A stretch of 64,000 nucleotides of DNA, taken from positions 62,001-126,000 of the forward strand of contig JADKDT010000028.1 in NCBI GenBank assembly GCA_016714465.1, written 5' to 3'. Below the pieces are notes generated by a model. It was given only the letters and a program-made list of their open reading frames with translations. It ran no database searches and was not told where the DNA came from. The translations under genes and the position numbers were made by a program. The DNA comes from Candidatus Brachythrix odensensis (GTDB taxonomy: Bacteria > Chloroflexota > Anaerolineae > J036 > Brachytrichaceae). Below are positions 35,838 through 45,298 of this stretch, piece by piece (the stretch's first letter is position 1; each line of letters begins with the position of its first letter).

Positions 35838-37028
35838 TTAGGCTTGCGCCTGCTGCAGCCTGCGCTGCGAGGGCAAGAACGCGACGAGCAGCGCGTTGAC
35901 GAGCGGCAGCGCCGCCAGCAGCAACAGCGCCGCAAGCAAACCCATCCGCTCGGGCACGGCCAGCCAGCCGGTCAGGCTGGTCCCCACCCCGCCCATGGCA
36001 AAGACAAAGCCCAGGGCGATGCCGGTGCCCACCCCGGCATTCTTATGAAACAGGGTCTGCGACATGACCAGCATCGGCGGCCAGGCCGCCCCTGAGGCGA
36101 AGCCCAGGATAGGGGCAATAAAGAAGGCCCGGTAGTCGCCCAGCAGAATCATGATCGCCATCAGCGGCGCCGTCGCCAGCAGCGACGCCACCATCACCCG
36201 CTGCGGCCCCACCCGATCGGCCAGCATCCCGCCCGTAAACGAGCCGGCCGCCAGCGCGCCGAGCATCAAGAATGACAGCGTGCCCGCTTCCTGATGGCTG
36301 AAGTTCCCCACGATCGTGAAGTACTGCGGGACAAAGCTGGTGAACGCCGATTGGGATGTCGCCCGCAGCGACATCACCCCGATCAGGGCCAGCACCGCCA
36401 CCGTCGTAAACGCCGGATTGAGCTGGATCTTCCAGTTGGCCTGCTTGCGATCCTTGGGCGCGGTGATGGGCACATACTTCGGATCGGTCAGCACATACAG
36501 CACGGGAGTAATTGCCAGCCCAATCACGGCAAGGACGGCCGTGCCGCGCGGGCCAAACACCCCAAGAATGAAGCCGGCGAGCAACGGTCCAACTGCATAA
36601 CCTGTGTTGCCGCCCACCATGAACATGGCCACCCCGGCCTGTTTGCGGTCGCCGGCCGCGACATTCGCCCCGCTCGCGCCTTGCGGGTGAAACGCGGCCG
36701 AGCCAAACCCGGCCACGACCGCGATGAGCAGTGCCGTCTCATAGCTCGGCATGAAGCCAACGACGCCGTGCAGGATCGACATCCACAACAGCCCGCCCAC
36801 CGCAAACCAGCGCCCGCCAATCGCATCGCTGAAGTATCCGAATATCGGCTGGGCAAGCGAGGTCGAGATCGAATACAGGCCGATCACCACGCCCACCTGC
36901 TCAAGCGACAGGTTCAGGCTGTCCTTGAGATACAGCAACACGATCGGCAGGGCGCCCGAAAAGAGGTCGATAGCGAAGTGCCCCAGGGTGAGGCTCCACA
37001 GGGCTTTGTTTTTGAGGAGATGGCGCAT
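35838..37028 (-). CDS. MFS transporter, fosmidomycin-resistance (Fsr)-like
   Basis: A 396-residue protein of 12 predicted helices. The start (LGHFAIDLFSGALPIVLLYL) and SLEQVGVVIGLYSISTSLAQ resemble the Fsr branch of the major facilitator superfamily. GYFSDAIGGRW is the cytoplasmic 2-3 loop motif and AGSFTGGMLADRVGPQRVM the second-half equivalent. It probably exports a small molecule. The substrate is unknown. Confidence 0.82.
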   Translation of the reverse strand: MRHLLKNKALWSLTLGHFAIDLFSGALPIVLLYLKDSLNLSLEQVGVVIGLYSISTSLAQPIFGYFSDAIGGRWFAVGGLLWMSILHGVVGFMPSYETALLIAVVAGFGSAAFHPQGASGANVAAGDRKQAGVAMFMVGGNTGYAVGPLLAGFILGVFGPRGTAVLAVIGLAITPVLYVLTDPKYVPITAPKDRKQANWKIQLNPAFTTVAVLALIGVMSLRATSQSAFTSFVPQYFTIVGNFSHQEAGTLSFLMLGALAAGSFTGGMLADRVGPQRVMVASLLATAPLMAIMILLGDYRAFFIAPILGFASGAAWPPMLVMSQTLFHKNAGVGTGIALGFVFAMGGVGTSLTGWLAVPERMGLLAALLLLAALPLVNALLVAFLPSQRRLQQAQA

Positions 37029-37174
37029 GGCGAATCTGTTTCGTCAACTTGACGAAGGCGCAATGATACAACTGCGTCGGGCCAGTGGACCAGCGTAGTT
37101 CGCCGCCCTTCTACTACGTTCCCGGACGCGATACGCCGAGGCCTTTCGCGTACGAGGGGGTTTCCTCGCGCGTC

Positions 37175-37648
37175 CTAAATCTGCGCCAGCTCGGGAAGCA
37201 AGCCGAGCTGGCGAATCACCCCGGCAATGTCCCACACCCGGCGCAGGCGGGCGATCCGCCCATCGCGCAGACTGAGCAGGGTGATGCCCTCAAGGCTCAC
37301 CCGCCGACGGGTCGCGGGAATCCCCATAAAGCGACCCGCATGCGTCCCCTCGGCCCGCCATTCGACCGCCACCCGGGCTCCGTCACGAATCTGGCTGATG
37401 AGCTCAAAGTGAACGTCCGGAAAGGCAAGAAAATTGAAAAGGATCGCCCGGCGCAAACCGCGATGACCCTGCAAGGGCACCGCGATCCCGCAGTCCTCGA
37501 GCACGCAATCCTCAACGAAGAGCGCCTCGATCGCGTGTGGATCATGGGTATTCCAAGCGGAAATGAGACAGGGCGCAATATCGGTCTGGGCGGGCGCATG
37601 ACCGTTTGAGCGGACTGGCGCGGCGCTGGCAGGAGCAATGACGTTCAT
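37175..37648 (-). CDS. SnoaL-like protein
   Basis: A 157-residue SnoaL/NTF2-fold protein: ISAWNTHDPHAIEALFVEDC, GHRGLRRAILFNFLAFPDVH and VAVEWRAEGTHAGRFMGIPA, ending with a typical GKIARLRRVWD-like segment (GRIARLRRVWDIAGV). These fold as a cone-shaped barrel. Many are polyketide cyclases or ester-cyclase-like enzymes of unknown substrate. The ATG at 37648 is used; a GTG three codons upstream is possible. It starts about 220 bases from the STAND NTPase stop at 37719-37721. Confidence 0.78.
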   Translation of the reverse strand: MNVIAPASAAPVRSNGHAPAQTDIAPCLISAWNTHDPHAIEALFVEDCVLEDCGIAVPLQGHRGLRRAILFNFLAFPDVHFELISQIRDGARVAVEWRAEGTHAGRFMGIPATRRRVSLEGITLLSLRDGRIARLRRVWDIAGVIRQLGLLPELAQI

Positions 37649-37718
37649 GTTGACCACGATACCTGCCCATTCGGCGTTTGGACAGATCGATTGTGGCTCA
37701 TTTGCTGTCCATATCCGC

Positions 37719-39869
37719 TTAGCCGCCCAGCTCGCGAGCCCACAACATTTCGATCACCCGGGCCACCCCCGCCTGCAAGTGACGCCGATACGTGCTGAAG
37801 GGCACGTCGAGCAGCTCGGCAGCCTTCTCCTGGGTTGCGGCCGGTTTGACATAGGTATGGAGCAGCGCACGATACAGCTTGGCGTCGCGCGGGCCGGAAT
37901 TCAGCGCGTCAATTGCCTGAACGATCAGGCCCTTGAGGGCGGCTACCCGATCCATCTCGGCTGCGCCTGGCCCGGAGCGGTCAAGGACCAAGCGGGCATT
38001 CAGCAGCCGGTTGGCGCGCAGGGCCTGCGGGCGAATCAGATCGCGCAAGGCGTCCCGGGCGCCCTCGGCGAATTCGGCCTCGCTCAGCGCGGCCGTGGCC
38101 GGCCCATCGCTGACCGAAGGGGTGGGCGTGGCGCCGACTTCCTTCTGGGCCAGAATCTCGAGCCACAGGGTGGGCGGCATCGCCCGCCAGTTGTGGGTAT
38201 AAGCCCCGTACGACCGCCCTTCGACCGCGTAGTCGCACTCGGGGGTGCGCTGCAGTTCGGCATAGGACAACACCGGCATCCAGAATTCCGGCGCCGCGGC
38301 CGGAAACACGTGGCAGGCCAGGCGCGGCGTCACCAGGTAGTGCTGGACGACATTCAGGAAGATCAGGCTTTGAATGGGCGAGACCGCCTGGTAGCTGTCG
38401 TGGGCCATCCAGAACCGAAAGTGCAGGGCCACCTCGGCGGGTCGCAACCCGATGGTCCGCATCGTCCAATCCCGGGCGGGCCGCATGGCCGGATCGATAG
38501 CGCAGTCGCCGTCGTCGACATCCCGCATCGACAAGCGCAGGACAAATCCGCGCGGTTGCTGTTGCGCGTCGCGGACGACCGAGATTCCGTGCGGCTGCCG
38601 CTCGAACCAATACCGGGCAATTTCGGCTGAGGCCGCGCCTTCATGCCGCTCCACCATCGCCAGCAAGGCGGGCAAATCAGCCTGGCGAGCATGATCGACA
38701 AACAGGCCGCCCTGCTGCTGCCAGTCAATAAACGGCCGGACCACGGCGTTGTCGCGATGGAGAAAGATAATATCGGACAGGAAGCGCTGTTGCTCGAGCC
38801 CCTGGCTGCGCTTCATCCCGGCGTTGTAATAGGCCCGGGCGCGATTGTGAAGCTGGGTGTACCACTCGGGGTTGCGCCAACGCACATCGGCCGACATCGC
38901 GTCGCGGGCCAGGTCATGCAGCAGCAGCCCGCCGGGGGCGGCGTCCACAAACGACAGACCGCGCAGCCAGTCGAACAACTCGCGCACGCCCTCGGCCGCG
39001 CCCAAGGCCGGATCCGGCATGTTGAGCATGCTGGACAGCAGCGATTCGGTCATGCTCCGCACCAAGGCGCTGGCTTCGAGGGCCGCCCGGTGGGCGGGAC
39101 CGGGCACTTTCTGGACGAACTTCTCGAGCAGCGTGCGGATCAGATCGGGCGACTCCTCGGGCAGGAATGTGTGCGCCTCCGTGCGTTGGGCGAAGGTGTC
39201 CGCCACAAGCGACAGGGCAAGCGGATGGCCATGGGTGAAGGCCAGCACCTGGGCATGTTGATCGACCGGGATCCGGCGTTGCGAAAGGTAAGCCCGGCCT
39301 TCGTCAGGGCCGAGATTGCGCAAGGGTAGAGCCCGAATCAAGGTCTGCCAACCCGGATCGGCCCGCCAGGCGGCCGAGGGCGGCTGGCGGCCGGCCAGGA
39401 TGACCAGGACAGTCTCCGGCATGGGAGGCAGGAAGACATCCCGAAGCCAGCCATCCAGCGGGGCCAGCGTTTCAACGGTGTCAAGCAGGAGCACGATCCG
39501 ACGGCCGGGCGCGCAGTCGGTCACGTCGCGCCAGAACGGTTCGACGTCGACCGAGAGGGGACGGTCCTTCCAGCCCGGCGGTCCCGCCGCCATGAACATC
39601 AGGCGCAGGGCCGTGATGAAGCCGGCAGGCGAAGGGTCGAAGTTCCGCGCGTCGGCATAGACCGTCAGGGCGCCGGCCTCGGCGGCGGCATCGCCGTACA
39701 CCTTCAGCAGCGAGGTCTTTCCGACGCCGCCGGGGCCGAAGACATGCAGTACGCAGAACGGCAAGAGGTCGGCGGCGAGGGCGGCTGCCACAAGCGCCCG
39801 CTCCGCGTCGCGGCCGACAAAGGCATTTCGGCGGGCGGCCCGAAGCCGACCCTCGAGCAAGGCTGGCAT
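37719..39869 (-). CDS. STAND-type NTPase with C-terminal sigma-like DNA-binding region
   Basis: A 716-residue protein. The N-terminal NTPase has Walker A VFGPGGVGKTSLLK (about 44-57) and Walker B RIVLLLDTVETLAPLDG. A following helical region resembles winged-helix parts of regulatory ATPases. The middle (about 420-560) has features of a GNAT-like domain but is not certain. The C-terminus has ALLHTYVKPAATQEKAAELL and VPFSTYRRHLQAGVARVIEM, which reads like sigma-70 region 4 or another HTH. It is probably a transcriptional regulator switched by nucleotide binding. A long inverted repeat lies just upstream (39922-39996). Confidence 0.7.
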   Translation of the reverse strand: MPALLEGRLRAARRNAFVGRDAERALVAAALAADLLPFCVLHVFGPGGVGKTSLLKVYGDAAAEAGALTVYADARNFDPSPAGFITALRLMFMAAGPPGWKDRPLSVDVEPFWRDVTDCAPGRRIVLLLDTVETLAPLDGWLRDVFLPPMPETVLVILAGRQPPSAAWRADPGWQTLIRALPLRNLGPDEGRAYLSQRRIPVDQHAQVLAFTHGHPLALSLVADTFAQRTEAHTFLPEESPDLIRTLLEKFVQKVPGPAHRAALEASALVRSMTESLLSSMLNMPDPALGAAEGVRELFDWLRGLSFVDAAPGGLLLHDLARDAMSADVRWRNPEWYTQLHNRARAYYNAGMKRSQGLEQQRFLSDIIFLHRDNAVVRPFIDWQQQGGLFVDHARQADLPALLAMVERHEGAASAEIARYWFERQPHGISVVRDAQQQPRGFVLRLSMRDVDDGDCAIDPAMRPARDWTMRTIGLRPAEVALHFRFWMAHDSYQAVSPIQSLIFLNVVQHYLVTPRLACHVFPAAAPEFWMPVLSYAELQRTPECDYAVEGRSYGAYTHNWRAMPPTLWLEILAQKEVGATPTPSVSDGPATAALSEAEFAEGARDALRDLIRPQALRANRLLNARLVLDRSGPGAAEMDRVAALKGLIVQAIDALNSGPRDAKLYRALLHTYVKPAATQEKAAELLDVPFSTYRRHLQAGVARVIEMLWARELGG

Positions 39870-39921
39870 GACAAAAGCAAAGTGTAGGCGAATTCGGCCG
39901 ATGCGCAACATGAGGCAAGAA

Positions 39922-39996
39922 CGAACACCCTAAAGGTTGGCCCCCATTTGCCCTCCCCTGCCACACGCCCATGCGGGCCAACCTTTTGGGTGTTCG
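39922..39996. promoter_or_regulatory. 22-bp inverted repeat upstream of the STAND gene
   Basis: CGAACACCCTAAAGGTTGGC and two more bases (39922-39943) pair with 39975-39996 with one mismatch, around a 31-bp centre. It lies in the promoter side of the NTPase gene, so it could be an operator or part of a leader structure. The gap contains no gene. Confidence 0.45.
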
Positions 39997-40010
39997 CCCA
40001 GGGGCGCAAC

Positions 40011-40494
40011 TCAACGCACCGTCACGTCGATCGGAATCGTCACCGCGGCATCGGACAGGATCGGGGCATCGACCGTAATTCGCCATGGCCCGGGCGCCGA
40101 AAAGAGCATGCCGCTGTGCTCATATCCGCCTGAGGGCAGCCGGCGCATCGGCACGCCCGGGCCCGCTACTTGGTTCGGCGCCGAAACCGAGACAGCCGGA
40201 GTGAACTGGGGCAAGCTCCCCATTTGACCGAATGGCGACCAGCGTGATCGTGACCGGCGCGCCCGACACGGGCGGATAAGGTTGGACCCGAAACGTCAGG
40301 CTGTTGCCTTCGATGACCTGGCTGCCAAGACCCTGCCCATCGAGCGGCAGCGACAGACTCGCCAACGGCACGTCAAGCGGCACTGGTTGGGGCACGCTGG
40401 CCATCCAGCGGGTCAATACCGCGGCGGAGAGGGTGAATACGCCGGCAAGGATTGCCGCAACGCAAATAAAGATGATTGCCCGGCGCGCCGTCAT
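40011..40494 (-). pseudogene. YtkA/FixH-like membrane-anchored protein, frameshifted
   Basis: The N-terminal part has one membrane anchor (IIFICVAAILAGVFTLSAAV) and VSGAPVTITLVAIRS. The C-terminal part in another frame continues with MGSLPQFTPAVSVSAP and GGYEHSGMLFSAPGPWRITV, the YtkA-like/FixH beta-sandwich. The parts join if one A is removed from the AAA run at 40223-40225. Located just after coxC on the same strand, it probably belongs to the terminal oxidase cluster, perhaps in copper delivery or assembly. Confidence 0.65.
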
Positions 40495-40501
40495 TGCGCG
40501 C

Positions 40502-41086
40502 CTACAAAAGATACAGAACCGCGAAAACGATCAGCCAGATGACCGTGATGAAATACCAGTACATTGCGCAGGCCTGCACGACGGTTCGGCGCCTGGCGTC
40601 GAACTGGTGCATCGCAGCCCGAATGAGCACCACTGCCAACCAGCCAACGCCGACGAATACCCGCAGAATGTGAAACACGAGCAGGGCAACGAACATCGAG
40701 CCGTAGCTGCTGCCCTGGGCCCGGAACCCGAGGCCGCTGAACTCAATCGTTTGCAGGGTCATGAACAACAGACCCAACCCCGCCGCGACAGATACCCCTA
40801 CGATCAGCCTGCGTTTGTCCCCGCCCGCAATCCCGCGCTCACCCCACCACAACGCCACGGCGCTGACCAGAATGACAACAGTGTTGATCAGCGGCAGCGT
40901 GAATTCGCGGGGCCGCAGGTTCACGGCGCCGAGCGGCACAAAAACGATGCTGGCCAGCGAAACGCCAAATACGAGCAGGGTCATGCCCAGCGCCAGGATG
41001 ATCGGCGACCAGCTCGGCGGGGGCATATGAATCTCTTCCTCATGGGCTTCCTCGCCCTGGGTTGGAGTTACTGTGTTCGTGTCCAT
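40502..41086 (-). CDS. coxC: cytochrome c oxidase subunit III
   Basis: A 194-residue protein with five predicted membrane helices. It has LQTIEFSGLGFRAQGSSYGS and FVALLVFHILRVFVGVGWLA, the conserved E and H patterns of subunit III (short, five-helix type). It ends YWYFITVIWLIVFAVLYL, the usual W-x-YF-xxVW pattern. It stabilises the heme-copper core. It is preceded by the small subunit gene with a gap of eight bases. Confidence 0.88.
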   Translation of the reverse strand: MDTNTVTPTQGEEAHEEEIHMPPPSWSPIILALGMTLLVFGVSLASIVFVPLGAVNLRPREFTLPLINTVVILVSAVALWWGERGIAGGDKRRLIVGVSVAAGLGLLFMTLQTIEFSGLGFRAQGSSYGSMFVALLVFHILRVFVGVGWLAVVLIRAAMHQFDARRRTVVQACAMYWYFITVIWLIVFAVLYLL

Positions 41087-41094
41087 GTTTCAGT

Positions 41095-41211
41095 TCATCG
41101 AATCGCGTACATGCTTGTCCAGATCACGCCCAGGGTGATGCCCACGGCCACCAGACCGAGACAGATCAGGACCACTACAAACGCCTGCCGTTCTTTTGCC
41201 TTTGGAATCAT
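41095..41211 (-). CDS. small oxidase subunit (CoxD/subunit IV-like)
   Basis: A 38-residue ORF (MIPKAKERQAFVVVLICLGL and a second half VAVGITLGVIWTSMYAIR) forming a single membrane helix. It is too short for ordinary gene finders. It lies between ctaB and coxC on the same strand and eight bases before coxC, where caa3-type clusters often carry a short subunit IV. The size and position support the call; the sequence alone does not prove it. Confidence 0.55.
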   Translation of the reverse strand: MIPKAKERQAFVVVLICLGLVAVGITLGVIWTSMYAIR

Positions 41212-41240
41212 GTCAGTTTTGACGCTTCACCAAACCCGAC

Positions 41241-41286
41241 TCCGGAGGCGATATCCCCGGCATACGCCGCGGATATCGCCACCGGT
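41241..41286. repeat. imperfect palindrome (GATATCCCC subfamily)
   Basis: TCCGGAGGCGATATCCCCGG and its imperfect complement (ending CGCCACCGG) around CATAC. It lies in the gap between ctaB and the small subunit gene, all reverse strand. Confidence 0.6.
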
Positions 41287-41315
41287 ATCAGGTTGAATTG
41301 CGGGGCCATATCGAA

Positions 41316-42236
41316 TTATCCTGCCAGCGCGCGATAGGCGATTCGATCCACCGCCATTGCGCCAAATAGAAACGCCAGATACGCCATCGAGTAGAGATAC
41401 AGGCCAAGCGCGGCGGAACGGGTCGGGTCAGTCCGCACATGCCAGGCCCGCCAGATGAAGATCCCGCCGGCAACCGCGGCGCCGGCGAGATAGACCAGCC
41501 CAAACATGCCAAGCGCCACCAGCGTCAGGCTCAGGCCAATCAGCACCAGGGTGTAGATCCAGATCTGCCGCTGCGTTTCGGCTTCACCGGCAACGACGTT
41601 CATCATCGGGATCTTGGCCGCCGCATAGTTGCGAGTCTGCATCAAGGCGAGCGCCCAGAAGTGCGGGGGCGTCCACATAAAGACGATGACGAACAGGGAC
41701 AGCGCCGTGAAATCCAAGCCATTTGCGACGGCCGCCCAGCCCACCAGAGCAGGAATCGCGCCAGCCCCCCCGCCGATGACGATGTTCTGGGGCGTGCTGC
41801 GCTTGAGCCACATCGTGTAGATCACGGTGTAGTAGAAGAATCCGGCCAGCGACAACAAGGCCGCCAACAAGTTGACGAAGACCGCAAACAGGACAAACGA
41901 CATTGCGCCCAGCGTTAGCCCGAATGCCATTGCAACCCCCGGTGAGACGCGGCCGGCCGCGACCGGACGGATCCGGGTGCGGTTGCTCAGGAGCTTGTCG
42001 ATGTCATGGTCGTAGGCCATGTTGACGGCGCTGGCCCCGCCCGCCATGAGATAGCCGCCCAGCATTGTCACCAACACGAGCGCCAGCGGCGGCAAGCCCC
42101 TGGGCGTCAGGAACATCGCCGCAAAGGTCGTGAACAGCAGCAACGCGACCACCTTGGGTTTGGTCAGCGCAATCGCGTCCGCCACGACCTGCCGCCAGCG
42201 CCGAAGCGGCGATGGTGCAGGCAAATCGTAATTCAT
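41316..42236 (-). CDS. ctaB: protoheme IX farnesyltransferase (heme O synthase)
   Basis: A 306-residue polytopic UbiA-family prenyltransferase that adds farnesyl to heme b to give heme O for the oxidase. The metal-binding motif is NMAYDHDIDKLLSNRTRIRP (usual form NxxxDxxxD) and a second Asp-rich region lies near YTMWLKRSTPQNIVIGGGAG. It starts 18 bases from the coxA stop, so heme supply is encoded with the enzyme that needs it. Confidence 0.92.
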   Translation of the reverse strand: MNYDLPAPSPLRRWRQVVADAIALTKPKVVALLLFTTFAAMFLTPRGLPPLALVLVTMLGGYLMAGGASAVNMAYDHDIDKLLSNRTRIRPVAAGRVSPGVAMAFGLTLGAMSFVLFAVFVNLLAALLSLAGFFYYTVIYTMWLKRSTPQNIVIGGGAGAIPALVGWAAVANGLDFTALSLFVIVFMWTPPHFWALALMQTRNYAAAKIPMMNVVAGEAETQRQIWIYTLVLIGLSLTLVALGMFGLVYLAGAAVAGGIFIWRAWHVRTDPTRSAALGLYLYSMAYLAFLFGAMAVDRIAYRALAG

Positions 42237-42254
42237 GATGTCAGTTCGCGCAGC

Positions 42255-43919
42255 CTAGTGCTGCTGATCCTTCAGGCCGGTGCGCAGTTCCCACACCGGG
42301 CGCGCGCTCGTGACAACGGGGATCTTCTTGAAGTTGTACTCGGCTGGCGGAGAATCAGTCAACCACTCGAGGGTGTTTCCCTCAAACGGATTCTCTTCCG
42401 CCTTCGGCTGCCGGACGAGCTTCAGGTAGGCCCAAATGAAGACGAGCACGGAGAGCGCGATGACAAACGCGCCAATCGTGGCCGTCAGGTTGGCAATATC
42501 CCAGCCGCGATCAGAGCCATACACGGCAATCCGACGCGGCATGCCGAGCAGGCCCAGGATGTGCATCGGGAAGAAGGTCAGATTGAATCCGATCCACATC
42601 AATGCAAAGTGCAACTTGCCCAGGCGCTCGTCCAGCATCTTTCCAGTCATCTTGGGCATCCAGTAATACAGACCCCCAAAAATGCCGAACACGCTTCCGC
42701 CAAACAGCACGTAGTGGAAATGGGCGACCACCCAGTATGAGTTGTGGAGTTGGGTATCAACCGGAATGGCACCCTGAATGACACCCGTAATTCCCCCGAT
42801 GACAAAGGTCGACAGAAATCCGAAAACCATCAGGAGCGGCGTCTTGAGATTCAGCGACCCGCGCCACATCGTGGCGATCCAGTTAAACATCTTGACGCCG
42901 GTCGGGACCGCGATCACCATCGTCGTCAACATAAAGAAACGCTCAACCTCGGGGGCGATCCCGCTGACGAACATGTGATGGGCCCAGGTCGTGAAACCAA
43001 GCACGCCGATTGCGATCGTCGACAGGATGATGACCTTCGGCCCGAAGATTGGCTTGCGCGAGAACACCGGCAGAATCTCGGAGATCATGCCCATCGCGGG
43101 CACGACCATGATGTAGACGGCCGGGTGGGAATAGAACCAGAACATGTGCTGCCACAGCCGGGCATTGCTCGTACTGAAGAACTGGGTGCCAAACTGCCGA
43201 TCGGCGATCAGCATCACCATCGCAGCCGTCAGCACCGGCGTGGCCACCAGGATCATCCCAGCTGTCACGATGATCGACCAGGTGAACATCGGTATCCGCC
43301 AGGCCGTCATGCCCGGGGCCCGCATCGCATAAATGGTCACCAGGAAGTTGACCGCGCCAAGCGTCGATGAGATCCCCAGCAGGATCACACCCAGCACCCA
43401 CAGATCCATCCCGATCTGAGGCGAGAACTTCTTGGCCGACAGGGGCACGTAGGCCGTCCAGGCCGCGCTCGACGAGAACTGGGTGAGCTCGGGCGCCTGA
43501 ACCGTATATCCGATCACGGCCAGGGTCACCCCCGCCATGATGACGATGGCGGCGAACATGAACAGCCACAGGCTGAAGGCGTTCATGCGCGGGAAAGCCA
43601 TGTCACGCGCGCCGATCTGCAGCGGAACAAGATAGTTCCCGAAACCGCCCGTCAGGATCGGAATGACAAACAAGAAGATCATCCCCGTCCCATGCATGGT
43701 GAAGACCATGTTGTAGGCTTCCTGGGGCATGAACGTATTGTTCGGAACAGCGAGCTGGGTGCGAATGCCCAGGGCGAGCAGACCGGACAGCAGGAAGAAG
43801 ACGAACGACGAGACGATGTAGGCGATGCCGATCTTCTTGTGATCGACCGTGGTCAGCAGATCAACCAGGCCGCTCAGGGCGCCGCCGCGGCGGGTGATGG
43901 GAACAGGAATGCTTGCCAT
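42255..43919 (-). CDS. coxA: cytochrome c oxidase subunit I (A2-type)
   Basis: A 554-residue, 12-helix heme-copper oxidase subunit I. It has the heme a ligand in TMHGTGMIFLF, the CuB/Tyr region HMFWFYSHPAVYIMVVPAMG, the CuB pair in WAHHMFVSG and heme ligands in YWVVAHFHYVLFGG. Helix VI has YSHP with Ala in place of the Glu of the common GHPEVY. This is the A2-type pattern known from caa3 oxidases, where Tyr-Ser takes the place of the Glu. It reduces O2 to water and pumps protons. Confidence 0.93.
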   Translation of the reverse strand: MASIPVPITRRGGALSGLVDLLTTVDHKKIGIAYIVSSFVFFLLSGLLALGIRTQLAVPNNTFMPQEAYNMVFTMHGTGMIFLFVIPILTGGFGNYLVPLQIGARDMAFPRMNAFSLWLFMFAAIVIMAGVTLAVIGYTVQAPELTQFSSSAAWTAYVPLSAKKFSPQIGMDLWVLGVILLGISSTLGAVNFLVTIYAMRAPGMTAWRIPMFTWSIIVTAGMILVATPVLTAAMVMLIADRQFGTQFFSTSNARLWQHMFWFYSHPAVYIMVVPAMGMISEILPVFSRKPIFGPKVIILSTIAIGVLGFTTWAHHMFVSGIAPEVERFFMLTTMVIAVPTGVKMFNWIATMWRGSLNLKTPLLMVFGFLSTFVIGGITGVIQGAIPVDTQLHNSYWVVAHFHYVLFGGSVFGIFGGLYYWMPKMTGKMLDERLGKLHFALMWIGFNLTFFPMHILGLLGMPRRIAVYGSDRGWDIANLTATIGAFVIALSVLVFIWAYLKLVRQPKAEENPFEGNTLEWLTDSPPAEYNFKKIPVVTSARPVWELRTGLKDQQH

Positions 43920-43980
43920 TCGGATGACTCCTGCCCGGGTGAACCACGGCGACTGGCGCCCCGGCCCTCGGGCAATCGGA

Positions 43981-45033
43981 CTACTTCAGCGTGAGCAGAT
44001 AGGCGACCAGGTCAACTGCGTCGCGATTGGACAGCTTGTTGTTCGGCATCGCCGTGCCAGGCTTGACGCCAGCCGGGTTCTTCAACCAGGCATACAGGTT
44101 CTCCTGATTGATGGCCGCCCGAGGATCTGACGCCGGCAATTGGGCCAGCGTCGGGTAAGTGGCGAATTGGGTCAATTCGCGCGGCGCGACCTTGCCCTGG
44201 GCTTTGGTCCCCGCAATTTGGTGGCAGCTGGCGCACACGCCGCCGGTGAGAATTTCCTTTCCGCGCACCGGATCGGCCTTCGTGAAATCGGGCGGCAGGT
44301 TGCGCGCCACCGCCGTGGCCGAATACCACTGCCGGAACTCGAGCTCGGGGAGAACCTTGACCTTTGACAACATCAGCGCATGGTCCTTGCCGCAGAACAC
44401 GTTGCATTGCCCGAGAAACTCCTGAGCCTTTCCGGTATCTGGCACGTTGAACCAGACATACGAACGGTCGCCCGGGTTCACGTAGCGCATCCCGCCAAAG
44501 GCCGGCACCCACCAGGCGTGAATGACATTGTCCGATGTCATATCGAGCCGGATATTCTTGCCAGCTGGCACCACCAGATCTTCGCCCACGCCCGTGCTCA
44601 GACCGAACGCGCCCAGTCCGTCATAGTCGGTGTAGTCGTAGGCCCAGAACCATTGCTTGCCGGTCACCTCAACCACCAGATCGACTTTCTGCGCGCGCTC
44701 CACCCGCGACTGCGCCTCGCGATCGCCGATTGCGTGCACGTGCGAAATCGGATTGGTGAGCGAGCCGGATGCCGTGAGCTGCGACATTGTATTGACCGTC
44801 ATGACAAAGATCACGGCGATCAGCAATGCTGGCAATACCGTCCAGGTCAGCTCGGCAAGATTGTTGCCGTGGACCTGAACCGGGCTGTCTGTCGCCAATC
44901 GGCGCCGATAGCGGACCGCCGACCAGACCAGCAAACCTTCCACCAGCAAGAAGGTCAGAATGGAAAAGATATAGATGAAGTTGTAGAGCTCGCCGATAAG
45001 CCGGGCATCTTGAGTGATTTGTGGGAGCAGCAT
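43981..45033 (-). CDS. coxB: cytochrome c oxidase subunit II fused to cytochrome c (caa3-type)
   Basis: A 350-residue subunit II. Two membrane helices near the N-terminus are followed by the cupredoxin CuA domain, with HAWWVPAFGGMRY and the site GQCNVFCGKDHALM. A C-terminal class I cytochrome c domain carries CASCH and the Met ligand in GTAMPNNKLS. This fusion defines a caa3-type oxidase. It is the first gene of the cluster coxB-coxA-ctaB-small subunit-coxC-YtkA-like. No lipoprotein signal is obvious at the N-terminus. Confidence 0.92.
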   Translation of the reverse strand: MLLPQITQDARLIGELYNFIYIFSILTFLLVEGLLVWSAVRYRRRLATDSPVQVHGNNLAELTWTVLPALLIAVIFVMTVNTMSQLTASGSLTNPISHVHAIGDREAQSRVERAQKVDLVVEVTGKQWFWAYDYTDYDGLGAFGLSTGVGEDLVVPAGKNIRLDMTSDNVIHAWWVPAFGGMRYVNPGDRSYVWFNVPDTGKAQEFLGQCNVFCGKDHALMLSKVKVLPELEFRQWYSATAVARNLPPDFTKADPVRGKEILTGGVCASCHQIAGTKAQGKVAPRELTQFATYPTLAQLPASDPRAAINQENLYAWLKNPAGVKPGTAMPNNKLSNRDAVDLVAYLLTLK

Positions 45034-45217
45034 CCGTCTCTATTCCCTCGAATAAACGCGCGGGTCAGGTTGACGATTCGCTTTGAACCGCGCTCTGACC
45101 CACGGAATTTGAGCGCAGAGTTTAACACACGGGGTCTCTTTGACGCATGACATTCGTCCCGCGCCCGGGTGACGTTTCGGCCTGCCTCACAGCCTCGCGA
45201 CCTTTGCTTAGAAGTCA

Positions 45218-45292
45218 TCCTGGAAACATCCGGCGAGATCGCAATCCCCGCGCTTCGCGCGGGGATTGCGATCTCGCCAGATGTTTCCAGGA
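45218..45292. repeat. long palindrome (CGCGCTTCGCGCG subfamily)
   Basis: 36-bp arms with one mismatch (TCCTGGAAACATCCGGCGAG and on) around TTC. It lies between the coxB promoter side and the end of the first glycosidase-like gene. Its inner core CCCCGCGC-TTC-GCGCGGGG is the same as in the copies at 58844, 60539 and 62399, but the flanking bases of both arms differ. Confidence 0.7.
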
Positions 45293-45298
45293 CGGCAT

